From Alginatibacterium sediminis (GTDB taxonomy: Bacteria; Pseudomonadota; Gammaproteobacteria; Enterobacterales; Celerinatantimonadaceae): a stretch of 64,000 nt of DNA. The stretch's first letter is position 1, and each line of letters begins with the position of its first letter. Shown here piece by piece: positions 26,334-34,718 of the stretch. Under the pieces are notes generated by a model, which did no database searches, had not been told where the DNA came from, and worked only from the letters and a program-made list of their open reading frames with translations. Location: the NCBI RefSeq assembly GCF_003610775.1, contig NZ_RAQO01000004.1:719755-783754 (forward strand). The letters are read 5' to 3'. The position numbers and the translations under genes are program-made.

Positions 26334-27824
26334 TTAGTCCTCGTTAACCAAATAATGCTTGTGCAACATCTCTTGGTATTGTTGGTATAGTCCTTTATAC
26401 ATTTCAACGTTCTCATGAATCGGTTTAGCATTTTTACTTGGGTCTAATTGAACAGCTTGTTCACACAGATCTTGCAAGCTTACTTGCTCTGATTGTAGAA
26501 GCCGTGAACACCAGCACGCTTGTATTGCAGCACCTAATGCTCCAAGTTCAGTCTCCAATGGAGACACTACTTCTAAATTACAAATATCGGCTACCATCTG
26601 TCTCCAAGCAGCGCTATTCGCACCTCCTCCTATCACTGTTGCACGGCTTATACAAAGTCCACTTTTAATTAGTAGTTGAATCCCATGCCACAAATTGAAA
26701 CAAATGGCTTCAACTGTTGCTCGCTGTAAACATGCAGAATTTAAGTTTTGATCGTTAATTCCCATAATGCTGCCATTTGCTTTGGGTAGATTCGGCAACC
26801 GTGCGCCAATAAAGTAAGGAAACACCACCAGGCCCTTACTGCCGATTGGTGTAGTACGTAAATTGGTTTCAAATGTTGTTAGCGAACTATCGAGCAACTG
26901 ATTCATTTTGCTTGTAGCACTGGTTACATTCATTGTTGAGATAAGAGGTAGGTAGGCATTATTTGACGAACAAAATGCGTTAATATCCGGGAAGTTTGCA
27001 CTTGATACTTGCTCGTTAGAAAAGGTATATGCAGTACCAGAAGTGCCTAGACTTAGAGTAAGCATACCTGGAACTACATTCGCACTCCCAATTGCAGCCA
27101 TCATGTTGTCACCACCACCACTGCCAATGATTAGCTTCGGGTTCAAACCTAAGCTTGCCGCTAGAGTAGGCTTTATTTGTCCGTGGGCTTGATGAGATTC
27201 AATAAGTTCAGGCAATTCGCAACTACTAGGCAGACCAAGTACCTTTAATACCTCAGTATTCCAGTGTTTGCTTCGCGTATCGAAATATCCTGTACCCGAC
27301 GCATCACCAGCTTCACATTTGTATTGACCGGTAAACATGTAATTGAGGTAATCATGAGGCAACAATATTTTTGAGATTTGATTAAAATTAGTAGGCTCGT
27401 TTTCTTTAAGCCAAGCAAGTTTCGCAATCGTAAATGCTACTGGCACTTGGATGCCAATCAAATCCACGAAACGATTCGGCAATAGCTGCTGTTCGAATCT
27501 CGTTAAAGCATCAGTTGTTTGAGTATCACACCACAACTTAGCAGGGCGTATGACCTTGGAGTGTTTATCTAATACAACTAATCCATGTTGTTGCCCAGAA
27601 ATACTAAGTGCTTTAATGTCTAGTCCATCAACTTTTGAGTCGGCCAATGCCGCGCTAATTGCAGCCCTTGTCGCGTCAAACCACCAATGTGGGTGTTGTT
27701 CTTGTTTCCCGCTACCATCTTGAATAATGCCGTAGCTATGATATGAACGACCTAACACACCGCGTTTTGGATCCCATACGATAGCTTTTGTTCCTTGGGT
27801 TCCACAATCGATTCCAATATACAT
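26334..27824 (-). CDS. FGGY-family carbohydrate kinase, XylB-like
   Basis: 496 residues, both FGGY domains complete. The N-terminal domain starts YIGIDCGTQGTKAIVWDP and has SISGQQHGLVVLD and DYLNYMFTG. The C-terminal domain has the ATP-site motifs LSLGTSGTAY and VIGGGANSAAWRQM. It most resembles xylulokinase, but xylose isomerase is absent and the neighbours are GatD- and GatZ-like. It probably phosphorylates a ketohexose (tagatose) or hexitol taken up by the ABC system. An AGGAAAAG ribosome site precedes the ATG. It is transcribed divergently from the gatD-like operon. Xylulose or another pentulose cannot be excluded. Confidence 0.85.
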   Translation of the reverse strand: MYIGIDCGTQGTKAIVWDPKRGVLGRSYHSYGIIQDGSGKQEQHPHWWFDATRAAISAALADSKVDGLDIKALSISGQQHGLVVLDKHSKVIRPAKLWCDTQTTDALTRFEQQLLPNRFVDLIGIQVPVAFTIAKLAWLKENEPTNFNQISKILLPHDYLNYMFTGQYKCEAGDASGTGYFDTRSKHWNTEVLKVLGLPSSCELPELIESHQAHGQIKPTLAASLGLNPKLIIGSGGGDNMMAAIGSANVVPGMLTLSLGTSGTAYTFSNEQVSSANFPDINAFCSSNNAYLPLISTMNVTSATSKMNQLLDSSLTTFETNLRTTPIGSKGLVVFPYFIGARLPNLPKANGSIMGINDQNLNSACLQRATVEAICFNLWHGIQLLIKSGLCISRATVIGGGANSAAWRQMVADICNLEVVSPLETELGALGAAIQACWCSRLLQSEQVSLQDLCEQAVQLDPSKNAKPIHENVEMYKGLYQQYQEMLHKHYLVNED

Positions 27825-27860
27825 TTTTCTTTTCCTGTCATTGCAACTGAATTCACCAAA

Positions 27861-27911
27861 CTATCGTTACATAACGTGAGCAATGTCGATATAACTTCGT
27901 TTGCATTCGTA
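27861..27911. promoter_or_regulatory. Putative DeoR-family operator between kinase and gatD-like genes
   Basis: CTATCGTT (27861-27868), the reverse of AACGATAG, is followed by TTCGTTTGCATTCG ending near 27910. TTGCATTCG is also found at 23411-23419 in the ABC promoter. The site lies between two divergent starts and could serve both. Confidence 0.45.
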
Positions 27912-28007
27912 TGGTTCCGAATATATCATCATATTATTCACAAAGCGTAAGCTTTGTACCCAAAACGCGAGCTGAATTCGGTTTTGGAAAACTCAGGAGA
28001 GCAAAAA

Positions 28008-29057
28008 ATGAATGCTAGCATGCTTGAAGTCGTGGTTGCTAAAAATCGCGAATTGCGTGTCATCGAAAGCGTAACGCCGATTGCAGTAAATGACGAGGTT
28101 CTTATTCAAGTAGCGTTTTCAGGGCTTTGTGGCTCTGATATCCCCAGAGTATTTCACAATGGAGCCCACTATTACCCAGTAACTTTAGGCCACGAGTTTT
28201 CGGGTACAGTGATTGCACTTGGTCCAAAAGTGACTGAACTCAAAATCGGCGATCGTATTGCTTGCGCCCCATTGGTGCCATGTAAGAATTGCGACGTCTG
28301 CCATCAGGGACTTTATTCGCTTTGTAAAAACTACAGTTTTGTAGGCAGTCGAGTTCGTGGCGGAAATGCTCAAATGGTTGCCGTACCTCAAGATAGTTGT
28401 TTTAAACTCAACGAAAAAATTAGTTTTAAACAAGGCGCCTTTTTTGAACCGGTAACCGTAGGGATTCACCCTATACTCATGGCTGGTGGTTGCACCGACA
28501 AAAACGTTGTGGTTTTAGGCGTAGGGACCATTGGACTGCTTGCAGTTCAAAGCGCAAAAGCTATGGGCGCAAAAACAGTTACAGCCATTGATATCGACGA
28601 GACCAAACTAGATAAGGCTAAAACTTTAGGTGCCGACTTTGTGTTCAACTCCTTAGACACGGATTTTATCGCTCAGCTTCAACAGCTAAAGCAAATTGAC
28701 GCTAACCAGTTAATCCTTGAGACCGCCGGTACACCCATTACCGTCAAAATGGCAATAGCAATGGCTGGACCGCGAGCTCAGATTGGACTGGTCGGTACCT
28801 TGCATCAAGATATCTCAATGACGCATAGCGAATTCGAACAAATCTTACGTAAAGAGCTAAGTCTATTTGGGAGTTGGATGAACTATTCAAAACCCTATCC
28901 TGGTGAAGAATGGCGAATTACAGCGCAACTATTTGCAGAGAATAAAATTGATATAGAAAGCCTTACCCAAGCTAGTTTAGCGCCACATGAATATATTGAA
29001 GAAGTGATTGCCCTAGATGGTAAGCCTTCGAATGGGAAAATATTACTTGAATGGTAA
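28008..29057 (+). CDS. Zinc-dependent GatD-like dehydrogenase (galactitol-1-phosphate 5-dehydrogenase family)
   Basis: 349 residues (E. coli GatD 346). Catalytic zinc motif GLCGSDIPRVFHNGAHYYPVTLGHEFSG, structural zinc cysteines CKNCDVCHQGLYSLC, Rossmann motif GVGTIGLLAVQ and the GatD-specific tail LFGSWMNYSKPYPGEEW all match E. coli GatD. GatD oxidises galactitol-1-phosphate to tagatose-6-phosphate. Since uptake here is by an ABC system rather than a PTS, it may act on the free hexitol or after the FGGY kinase. I start at ATG 28008 behind AGGAGA; the upstream ATG at 27954 lacks a ribosome site. It is followed closely by fucU/rbsD-like and aldo/keto reductase genes. Confidence 0.88.
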   Translation: MNASMLEVVVAKNRELRVIESVTPIAVNDEVLIQVAFSGLCGSDIPRVFHNGAHYYPVTLGHEFSGTVIALGPKVTELKIGDRIACAPLVPCKNCDVCHQGLYSLCKNYSFVGSRVRGGNAQMVAVPQDSCFKLNEKISFKQGAFFEPVTVGIHPILMAGGCTDKNVVVLGVGTIGLLAVQSAKAMGAKTVTAIDIDETKLDKAKTLGADFVFNSLDTDFIAQLQQLKQIDANQLILETAGTPITVKMAIAMAGPRAQIGLVGTLHQDISMTHSEFEQILRKELSLFGSWMNYSKPYPGEEWRITAQLFAENKIDIESLTQASLAPHEYIEEVIALDGKPSNGKILLEW

Positions 29058-29082
29058 CCATCAATTATAAAGAGGCCACAAC

Positions 29083-29514
29083 ATGTTAAAGATGATCAAC
29101 CCGCTCATTTCTCCTGAACTACTTTGTGAGCTAAGCAAAATGGGGCATGGTGATGAGATTGTACTTAGTGACGCTCACTTCCCTGCCGATAGTGTTAACG
29201 ACACAATTTTTCGCGCCGACGGTATCGAAGTAGCAGACTTATTGGATGCCATACTCCCTTTATTTGAACTTGACCAATACGTTGATGACAAAGTGGTCAT
29301 GATGCAGGCCGTTAGCGGAGATCACTTACCTGAAGGATTAGTTGAAGAATACAGTCGCTCTCTACCAGGTGGCGTAGCCATCAGTTTTACGGAACGTTTT
29401 GCTTTCTATGAACGCAGTAAAAATGCTACCTGTGTTGTTGTCACGGGTACTACGCGGAAATACGGTAATATCATTTTGAAAAAAGGGGTTACTCCCGATT
29501 GGCAAAGTAACTAA
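29083..29514 (+). CDS. RbsD/FucU-family sugar mutarotase
   Basis: 143 residues, FucU-like. Family segments include MLKMINPLISPELLCELSKMGHGDEIVLSDAHFPA, with the active His in MGHGDE and the Asp in SDAHFP, and VADLLDAILPLFELDQYV. These decameric cytoplasmic proteins speed up anomer or ring-form exchange of fucose or ribose. In this locus it probably equilibrates the imported sugar or ketose before the kinase or dehydrogenase. It lies 25 bp after the gatD-like gene. Confidence 0.85.
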   Translation: MLKMINPLISPELLCELSKMGHGDEIVLSDAHFPADSVNDTIFRADGIEVADLLDAILPLFELDQYVDDKVVMMQAVSGDHLPEGLVEEYSRSLPGGVAISFTERFAFYERSKNATCVVVTGTTRKYGNIILKKGVTPDWQSN

Positions 29515-29554
29515 TAATTAATATGTCCCCGAATTAATGTCAAAGGAAACGATA

Positions 29555-30574
29555 ATGACAAGCTTTAAGATTGCCGACAATGCGATTGCGCAAACCTTAA
29601 TACCAACGCTAACATTGAGTAATGGTTTTGAAATGCCCGCAATAGGGATGGGAACTTTTGGCTCGGATCGTTATGGTCACGAACAAGTCAGTGAAGCGGT
29701 ACTCGGAGCAGCATCTATGGGGTATCGATTCTTTGATTGTGCATCGGTTTATGGCAACGAACATCATATAGGTGAAGCGCTTCAAACGATTCAAAGCGTA
29801 ATACCGCGCTCAGAGTTATACATTGACTCAAAGGTTTGGAACGATCAACATGATCATGTCATAGAATCATGTAAACAAAGCCTTAAAGACTTACAGCTCG
29901 ACTACTTAGATCTTTACTTGGTGCACTGGCCATTTGCTAACTACCACGCTCCCGGATGTGACGGTGACGCGCGAAATCCTGATTCACGACCTTATGATCA
30001 CGAGCGCTTTATGAATACTTGGCGTCAAATGGAACAGCTGGTTGACATGGGGCTCGTCCGAAGTATTGGTACATCAAACATGACGATTGCCAAACTAAAA
30101 CCATTATTACGCGATGCCCGAATTAAACCAGTAGTCAATGAGATGGAGTTGCACCCACATTTTCAACAAAGTGAACTCTATGATTTCTTAAATGAGAACC
30201 AGATTCAACCAATTGGTTTTTGTCCCATAGGTTCCCCACAGCGTCCAGCTCGTGATACCACTGAAAATGACACGGTAGATATAGAAGACCCAATCATTAT
30301 TGCGGCGGCCAACAGAATAGGCGTTCACCCAGCCATAATTTGCCTTAAATGGGCACATCATCGAGGACACGTCCCTATTCCATTCTCGGTGGATCCAGAA
30401 CAGTATCGTGGGAACCTCGAAGCCATTACTAAAGACCCGCTTAGTAGTTCAGAAATAGCGGCGCTAAAAACTATAGATAAAAATTGCCGTCTGATTAAAG
30501 GGCAAGTATTTTTATGGCAAGGGGCAAATGATTGGCAAGATCTATGGGATTTAGATGGTGAAATAGTTTCCTAA
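29555..30574 (+). CDS. Aldo/keto reductase
   Basis: 339 residues forming an AKR barrel. The catalytic tetrad is visible as D (FFDCASVYGNE), Y in the same segment, K (YIDSKVWND) and H (LYLVHWPFA). It uses NADPH to reduce or interconvert carbonyl and alcohol groups; plant and yeast aldose/xylose reductases are relatives. In the locus it may reduce an aldose to the hexitol or make an alternative entry. I start at ATG 29555 after AAAGGA; the ATG at 29537 lies before that site. It is the last gene before a strong terminator. Confidence 0.85.
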   Translation: MTSFKIADNAIAQTLIPTLTLSNGFEMPAIGMGTFGSDRYGHEQVSEAVLGAASMGYRFFDCASVYGNEHHIGEALQTIQSVIPRSELYIDSKVWNDQHDHVIESCKQSLKDLQLDYLDLYLVHWPFANYHAPGCDGDARNPDSRPYDHERFMNTWRQMEQLVDMGLVRSIGTSNMTIAKLKPLLRDARIKPVVNEMELHPHFQQSELYDFLNENQIQPIGFCPIGSPQRPARDTTENDTVDIEDPIIIAAANRIGVHPAIICLKWAHHRGHVPIPFSVDPEQYRGNLEAITKDPLSSSEIAALKTIDKNCRLIKGQVFLWQGANDWQDLWDLDGEIVS

Positions 30575-30594
30575 ATTTCGTACTACCTTCCTTC

Positions 30595-30618
30595 GGCCTC
30601 TAATGAGGCCTTTTTTTT
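30595..30618 (+). terminator. Intrinsic terminator of the gatD-like operon
   Basis: GGCCTC/GAGGCC (6-bp GC-rich stem, TAAT loop) is followed by eight T, 20 bp after the aldo/keto reductase stop. Confidence 0.9.
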
Positions 30619-30695
30619 AATTTCTATGAAACAGGTCAAGCCCAATTCACAGCAATTCGGTAAGCTACAATCCTTTATACTACCTAGGAAAAATA

Positions 30696-31313
30696 ATGAC
30701 GATACTTTATTTTATGCGCCACGCTGAAAGTGAGGCTAATCAACAAGACATACTTGCATCGCAAATGGATTTTGAACTCACCAGCAAGGGCCATAGTGAC
30801 GCAAAAGCTATCGCGCAGCAGTTTTTAGTACAACATCATATAGACCGCGTCATTAGTTCTCCCCTATTACGAGCGCAACAAACAGCCCAAGCCTTTCTCA
30901 AACCCGATCTCAAATTAAGTATTGAGCCAGCAGTTATAGAACAGGATTTAGGCCGTTTTGCCGGAATGAGCTACGCGCAACTGGAAAATGAGCAAGACTA
31001 CTGCCATGAGCGCAGTCAACGTTGGCTTTGGCAACCCAATGGCGGAGGCGAATCATATGAAATGATAGCCCAGCGATTGCTACCCTTTTTTAAGCAATTT
31101 GACCCAAACGCAGAGCAAGCGTTATTGGTTGTCACACACGCAGTCACGATGCGATTAATTAAAGCCTTGCTCGAAAATAGTACCCCTGACTACCCGCACG
31201 ATATTGCTCATAATGGCGAAGTTTGGAAGGTTGAGTTCAAAGGTCTAGGTATTGTGCACCCAATAGTGTCGCTTATGTATGCTAATAAAGGGCAACAAGC
31301 CCACCGAGCTTAA
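30696..31313 (+). CDS. Histidine phosphatase family protein (phosphoglycerate mutase-like)
   Basis: 205 residues. The catalytic motif is shifted from RHG to RHA (LYFMRHAESEANQQ, His8). The second arginine is in VISSPLLRAQQTAQ, and the second histidine in LLVVTHAVTMRLI. Members include broad sugar-phosphate phosphatases, SixA-like and cobalamin (CobC) phosphatases. The gene stands alone after the sugar-locus terminator, with an AGGAAAAATA ribosome site. Its substrate cannot be read from sequence. Confidence 0.8.
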   Translation: MTILYFMRHAESEANQQDILASQMDFELTSKGHSDAKAIAQQFLVQHHIDRVISSPLLRAQQTAQAFLKPDLKLSIEPAVIEQDLGRFAGMSYAQLENEQDYCHERSQRWLWQPNGGGESYEMIAQRLLPFFKQFDPNAEQALLVVTHAVTMRLIKALLENSTPDYPHDIAHNGEVWKVEFKGLGIVHPIVSLMYANKGQQAHRA

Positions 31314-31501
31314 AGTAATAAATGTGTTAATTTTGTTGTATAAATCGTGCTATTAACACCATAAACGTCGGTAAAAACGAGATTTTCAGCGCTTAAATAT
31401 GTCAAAATAATCAAATTTCAGTACAAGGTTTTACTAAAGTTTGTATACTCATGCCCATCTTGCTAGCTTCTTGCTGCATAAACAAATGAAAATGGTGTGA
31501 T

Positions 31502-32728
31502 ATGGATCTAGAAATTATTGATGGCGCTCTTCACATTGGAGACTTTATGACTGTAACCCTCGGGATTATGGTCTTGTTTATTGGTCGGCGCATAAATCAA
31601 AAAGTCGCTTTTTTAGAACGATTTAGTATACCCGAACCCGTTACTGGTGGCTTACTGCTTTCGATAGCCATTGCCATTATCTACTACACTACGTCAGTCG
31701 AGATACACTTTGATCTCGGTACTCGTGATGTGCTCCTCATCTATTTCTTCACTACAATTGGTATTAATGCGTCAATAAAAGATTTGTTACAAGGTGGCAA
31801 GCCACTCATTGTTTTGTTGCTCATTACCATCGGCTATATGATCCTCCAAAACTTCACCGGGATAGGTGTTGCACGTTTGTTTGACCAGCCCGTCGCTGTT
31901 GGTTTGCTTGGTGGCTCGGTTTCGCTTATTGGAGGGCATGGTACTGCTATCGCTTGGGCACCACGAATTGCGGAAGATTTTGGCATCAGCAATGCGATGG
32001 AAATTGGTATCGCGAGTGCTACATTTGGCTTAATACTCGCAAGTTTAATGGGTGGTCCAATAGCGCAGTTCTTAATCAAACGCCATAATCTTAGTGCCAA
32101 TAAAGATGAAGCTATGGATGTGGGGGAGTCTAAAGAGCATGAACCGCAAATTGGAAGCTACGACTTTCTAGATGCACTTCTAGCGATTCATATTTGTATC
32201 TTTTTTGGCTTTATTTTTAATGAACTACTTTTACAAACAGGCCTACAATTGCCCTTGTTTGTGAGCTGTTTATTTGCCGGTATTGTATTGTCTGCGCTAA
32301 TGCCATTTACCAAGAACCGAATCACAGGCACTAAATGGCCTGCCCGCCAGCCAGCAGTCGCGCTTATCGCGAATATTGCACTGGGTACTTTTTTAGCAAT
32401 GTCATTAATGAGCATGCAGCTTTGGACACTTGTTGATATGGCCGGCCCTATCTTTGCAATCCTCGCAGCTCAGTTTGTGGTGGCTATTGTGGTTAACCTA
32501 TTTGTAGTTTTTCCTGCGATGGGGAAAAGCTATGACGCCGCTGTAGTTTGTTCCGGTTTTGGTGGAATTTCGCTCGGGTCGACACCCACAGCAATGGCGA
32601 ACATGGCCTCGGTCACTCAACGCTACGGAAACTCGCATTTAGCGTTTATTATCGTGCCCTTGGTATGTGCCTTCTTTATCGATCTGGCTAATGCTTTGCT
32701 TATTCCTCTATTCTTGCAACTAGCCTAG
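31502..32728 (+). CDS. gltS: Sodium/glutamate symporter
   Basis: 408 residues (E. coli GltS 401). About ten membrane helices in two inverted halves, with the paired GltS loops GGSVSLIGGHGTAIAWAP in the first half and VVCSGFGGISLGSTPTAMANM in the second. It imports glutamate with sodium across the inner membrane. It is monocistronic. An 8-bp inverted repeat (31324-31331 / 31352-31359) lies upstream, and a 9-bp hairpin downstream. Confidence 0.93.
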   Translation: MDLEIIDGALHIGDFMTVTLGIMVLFIGRRINQKVAFLERFSIPEPVTGGLLLSIAIAIIYYTTSVEIHFDLGTRDVLLIYFFTTIGINASIKDLLQGGKPLIVLLLITIGYMILQNFTGIGVARLFDQPVAVGLLGGSVSLIGGHGTAIAWAPRIAEDFGISNAMEIGIASATFGLILASLMGGPIAQFLIKRHNLSANKDEAMDVGESKEHEPQIGSYDFLDALLAIHICIFFGFIFNELLLQTGLQLPLFVSCLFAGIVLSALMPFTKNRITGTKWPARQPAVALIANIALGTFLAMSLMSMQLWTLVDMAGPIFAILAAQFVVAIVVNLFVVFPAMGKSYDAAVVCSGFGGISLGSTPTAMANMASVTQRYGNSHLAFIIVPLVCAFFIDLANALLIPLFLQLA

Positions 32729-32738
32729 TTGTGTTTGC

Positions 32739-32763
32739 CTATCGCAGTTAGCAGCTGCGATAG
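32739..32763 (+). terminator. Hairpin downstream of gltS
   Basis: CTATCGCAG/CTGCGATAG, a perfect 9-bp stem with a 7-nt loop, lies 10 bp after the gltS stop. No T tract follows, so it may be a Rho-linked or mRNA-stabilising hairpin rather than a classical terminator. Confidence 0.5.
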
Positions 32764-32825
32764 CTTGTCACCAATGTTGGTTGAGTAGATTTTTATAAAC
32801 GACGTCAATCTGTATTTATAAAACA

Positions 32826-33311
32826 CTATAGAGGGAATACTTTAACGAACCGTTCCAATACCAGCTCGCTTTGACCGGTAAAGTCTATTCCAAGGTCTTG
32901 TGCATGTGCTTGGAAAAACCGTTCATGAGCTTCGCGCCACCATTCGTAGCTTCTATCACCCTCGCCTTCGGCAAAAGCAAAGTCAGGGCTTACATTGTCA
33001 AAGGCACATAAAGTCACATCAACGAGCTTAACGATGCAAATAGGCTGTTGTGCCCAATTGAGAACAACTGTCAGTCCACCAACTTGAGGAAGGGCTTCAT
33101 TATCAATATCGAAACCTGCTTTCAAACTGCATGTTGCTTGTTTTTGACCAAGCAAAATTAGTTCAGCGCAGATATTGGCGTTGTATTCATCATTGCAGAA
33201 ATGTTCAGCTATTAGTTGCGGAATCGCTTCCCGTTCAGATTCGCTCAAAGAATCCAAGTAGGTGTTTAAAAATTGGGTTTGTTCAGAAGTCATTTTAGGG
33301 GTCTCATTCAA
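32826..33311 (-). CDS. ASCH-domain protein
   Basis: 161 residues. The ASCH fold is recognisable from QKQATCSLKAGFDID, VVLNWAQQPICIVKLVDVTLCAFDNVSPDFAFAEGEGDRSYEWWREAHERFF. ASCH domains are small PUA-like RNA-binding modules; some hydrolyse N4-acetylcytidine. The start overlaps the upstream GNAT gene by 8 bp, so the pair is translationally coupled. Function is unknown. Confidence 0.8.
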   Translation of the reverse strand: MNETPKMTSEQTQFLNTYLDSLSESEREAIPQLIAEHFCNDEYNANICAELILLGQKQATCSLKAGFDIDNEALPQVGGLTVVLNWAQQPICIVKLVDVTLCAFDNVSPDFAFAEGEGDRSYEWWREAHERFFQAHAQDLGIDFTGQSELVLERFVKVFPL

Positions 33312-33744
33312 ACGCTGATTGTTGTGTCCACTTTAGAACCGAACCATCATTGTCGGTCTTGACTAAGGTCCAACCAAGTTTTTCGTAAATCGCTTTGATA
33401 TCAGCCAGCACAAACAAAGGCGTCTGAACTTTCATTGCGGCGCTTATAAGTTGGCTTGCAATGCCTAGCCGACGAAAACGCTCATCGATAACCACACCGT
33501 TGATCCAAATAACTGTGTCGCTTGCTTCTGGGTCTTGCCACAAACTAAAAGCTAAGCCGCCAATAAGTTGATTTTCAACCATCGCAGCCATGGCCAGAGG
33601 TGTCTTTACACCTTGATCCTCTTGATCAAAATCGGCAAAGTCAGCCCACTGCGCTTCAAACAATTCGCGTAGTTGTGTTGTCAAAACAGAATGCTGAATC
33701 GGATTAATACTAATAATTTCTAGTGTAGATAGGTCCATATTCAC
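33304..33744 (-). CDS. GNAT-family acetyltransferase
   Basis: 146 residues. GNAT features: a central INGVVIDERFRRLGIASQLISAAMK (beta4, R/Q-X-X-G/A acetyl-CoA loop, about residues 75-98) and a C-terminal IYEKLGWTLVKTDN typical of the family. It transfers an acetyl group to an unknown amine. It is coupled to the ASCH gene. Confidence 0.8.
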   Translation of the reverse strand: MNMDLSTLEIISINPIQHSVLTTQLRELFEAQWADFADFDQEDQGVKTPLAMAAMVENQLIGGLAFSLWQDPEASDTVIWINGVVIDERFRRLGIASQLISAAMKVQTPLFVLADIKAIYEKLGWTLVKTDNDGSVLKWTQQSAFE

Positions 33745-33784
33745 CCACTAGTAGACCATAATGTTGACTAGGCAAGTAAGGCAA

Positions 33785-34564
33785 CTAGACACGGATAACT
33801 TCCACCCCATGGGACTGTATTTGCTGAGCAGCTTGATCTGATAAACCGCGATCGCTCAGCAAAATATCAATACTGTCCCAAGCGAGTTCCAAATTAGGTA
33901 TTTTTTTGCCAAATTTTTCTGACTCAATAAGTACAATAACTTGCTTGCTTACTTCAGCCATCACTTTGCTTAAGCCTAATAACTCGTTAAAACTAGTAGT
34001 ACCACGATTTAAATCAATACCATCTGCACCAATAAATAACTGGTCAAAGTCGTATGAGCGCAGCACCGATTCAGCAACTTGCCCCTGAAAAGACTCCGAA
34101 TGAGTATCCCAGGTGCCGCCAGTCATTAGTAGTGTTGGCTCGTTCTTAAGTTTACTAATAGCATTGGCAAGCTCTAAGGTATTAGTCATTACAACGAGGT
34201 CTTTCTTATCTGCAAGTTGCTCGACTAACGCCATTGTAGTGCTGCCACTATCAATAACGATTCGACTATTGTCTTGAATAAGCTCAGCTGCAGCACTAGC
34301 TAATAGAAGTTTAGATTTGGTGATAGAGCCGACCGTAGTTTTATCTACCACTATAGGCACAGAATCAACTTTCTGAGGCAAAGCAATCGCTCCACCGTAG
34401 CGACGCAGCAACAGCCCAAGTTTTTCGAGTGCCGCTAAATCTTTGCGGATGGTTACTTGTGATGTTTCAAACTGCTTCGCCAGTACATCAACACTGAGCT
34501 CATGCTTTTCAACGATAAGACTTACAATTGATTGGCGGCGCTGTTGCGTATTTCGACGAGTCAT
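33785..34564 (-). CDS. DeoR-family regulator, GlmR-like
   Basis: 259 residues. The start (TRRNTQQRRQSIVSLI) and the helix-turn-helix (LAKQFETSQVTIRKDLAALEKLG, then LLRRYGGAIALP) match the DeoR regulator that sits next to glmS in Vibrio and Pseudomonas (GlmR). The sensor domain has VIDSGSTTMALVEQL, LLMTGGTWDTHSESFQGQ and LFIGADGIDLNRGTTSFNE. I infer control of glmS and cell-wall amino-sugar supply, although glmS lies 13 kb away. The promoter has a palindromic motif also seen before glmS. Without that match it would be a generic DeoR regulator. Confidence 0.85.
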   Translation of the reverse strand: MTRRNTQQRRQSIVSLIVEKHELSVDVLAKQFETSQVTIRKDLAALEKLGLLLRRYGGAIALPQKVDSVPIVVDKTTVGSITKSKLLLASAAAELIQDNSRIVIDSGSTTMALVEQLADKKDLVVMTNTLELANAISKLKNEPTLLMTGGTWDTHSESFQGQVAESVLRSYDFDQLFIGADGIDLNRGTTSFNELLGLSKVMAEVSKQVIVLIESEKFGKKIPNLELAWDSIDILLSDRGLSDQAAQQIQSHGVEVIRV

Positions 34565-34576
34565 CTAACACCTAAA

Positions 34577-34610
34577 TTTCGATATGAAACATAAATATAT
34601 CATGTCGAAA
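34577..34610. promoter_or_regulatory. Putative autoregulatory operator of the GlmR-like gene
   Basis: An inverted repeat TTTCGATATGA (34577-34587) / TCATGTCGAAA (34600-34610), with one mismatch, lies 13-46 bp upstream of the start. CGATATGAAAC within it resembles CGATGTGAAAC (reverse strand 49750-49740) upstream of glmS. Confidence 0.5.
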
Positions 34611-34718
34611 CAATAGAGTCCAAAACCAACGCGACGCTAAATCAATTGGTGACGATTGTATAATCGAAAGCATCTACTCTGAGTTAGATGCTTTGGGTAC
34701 GGCTTATGCAGATGCTGT

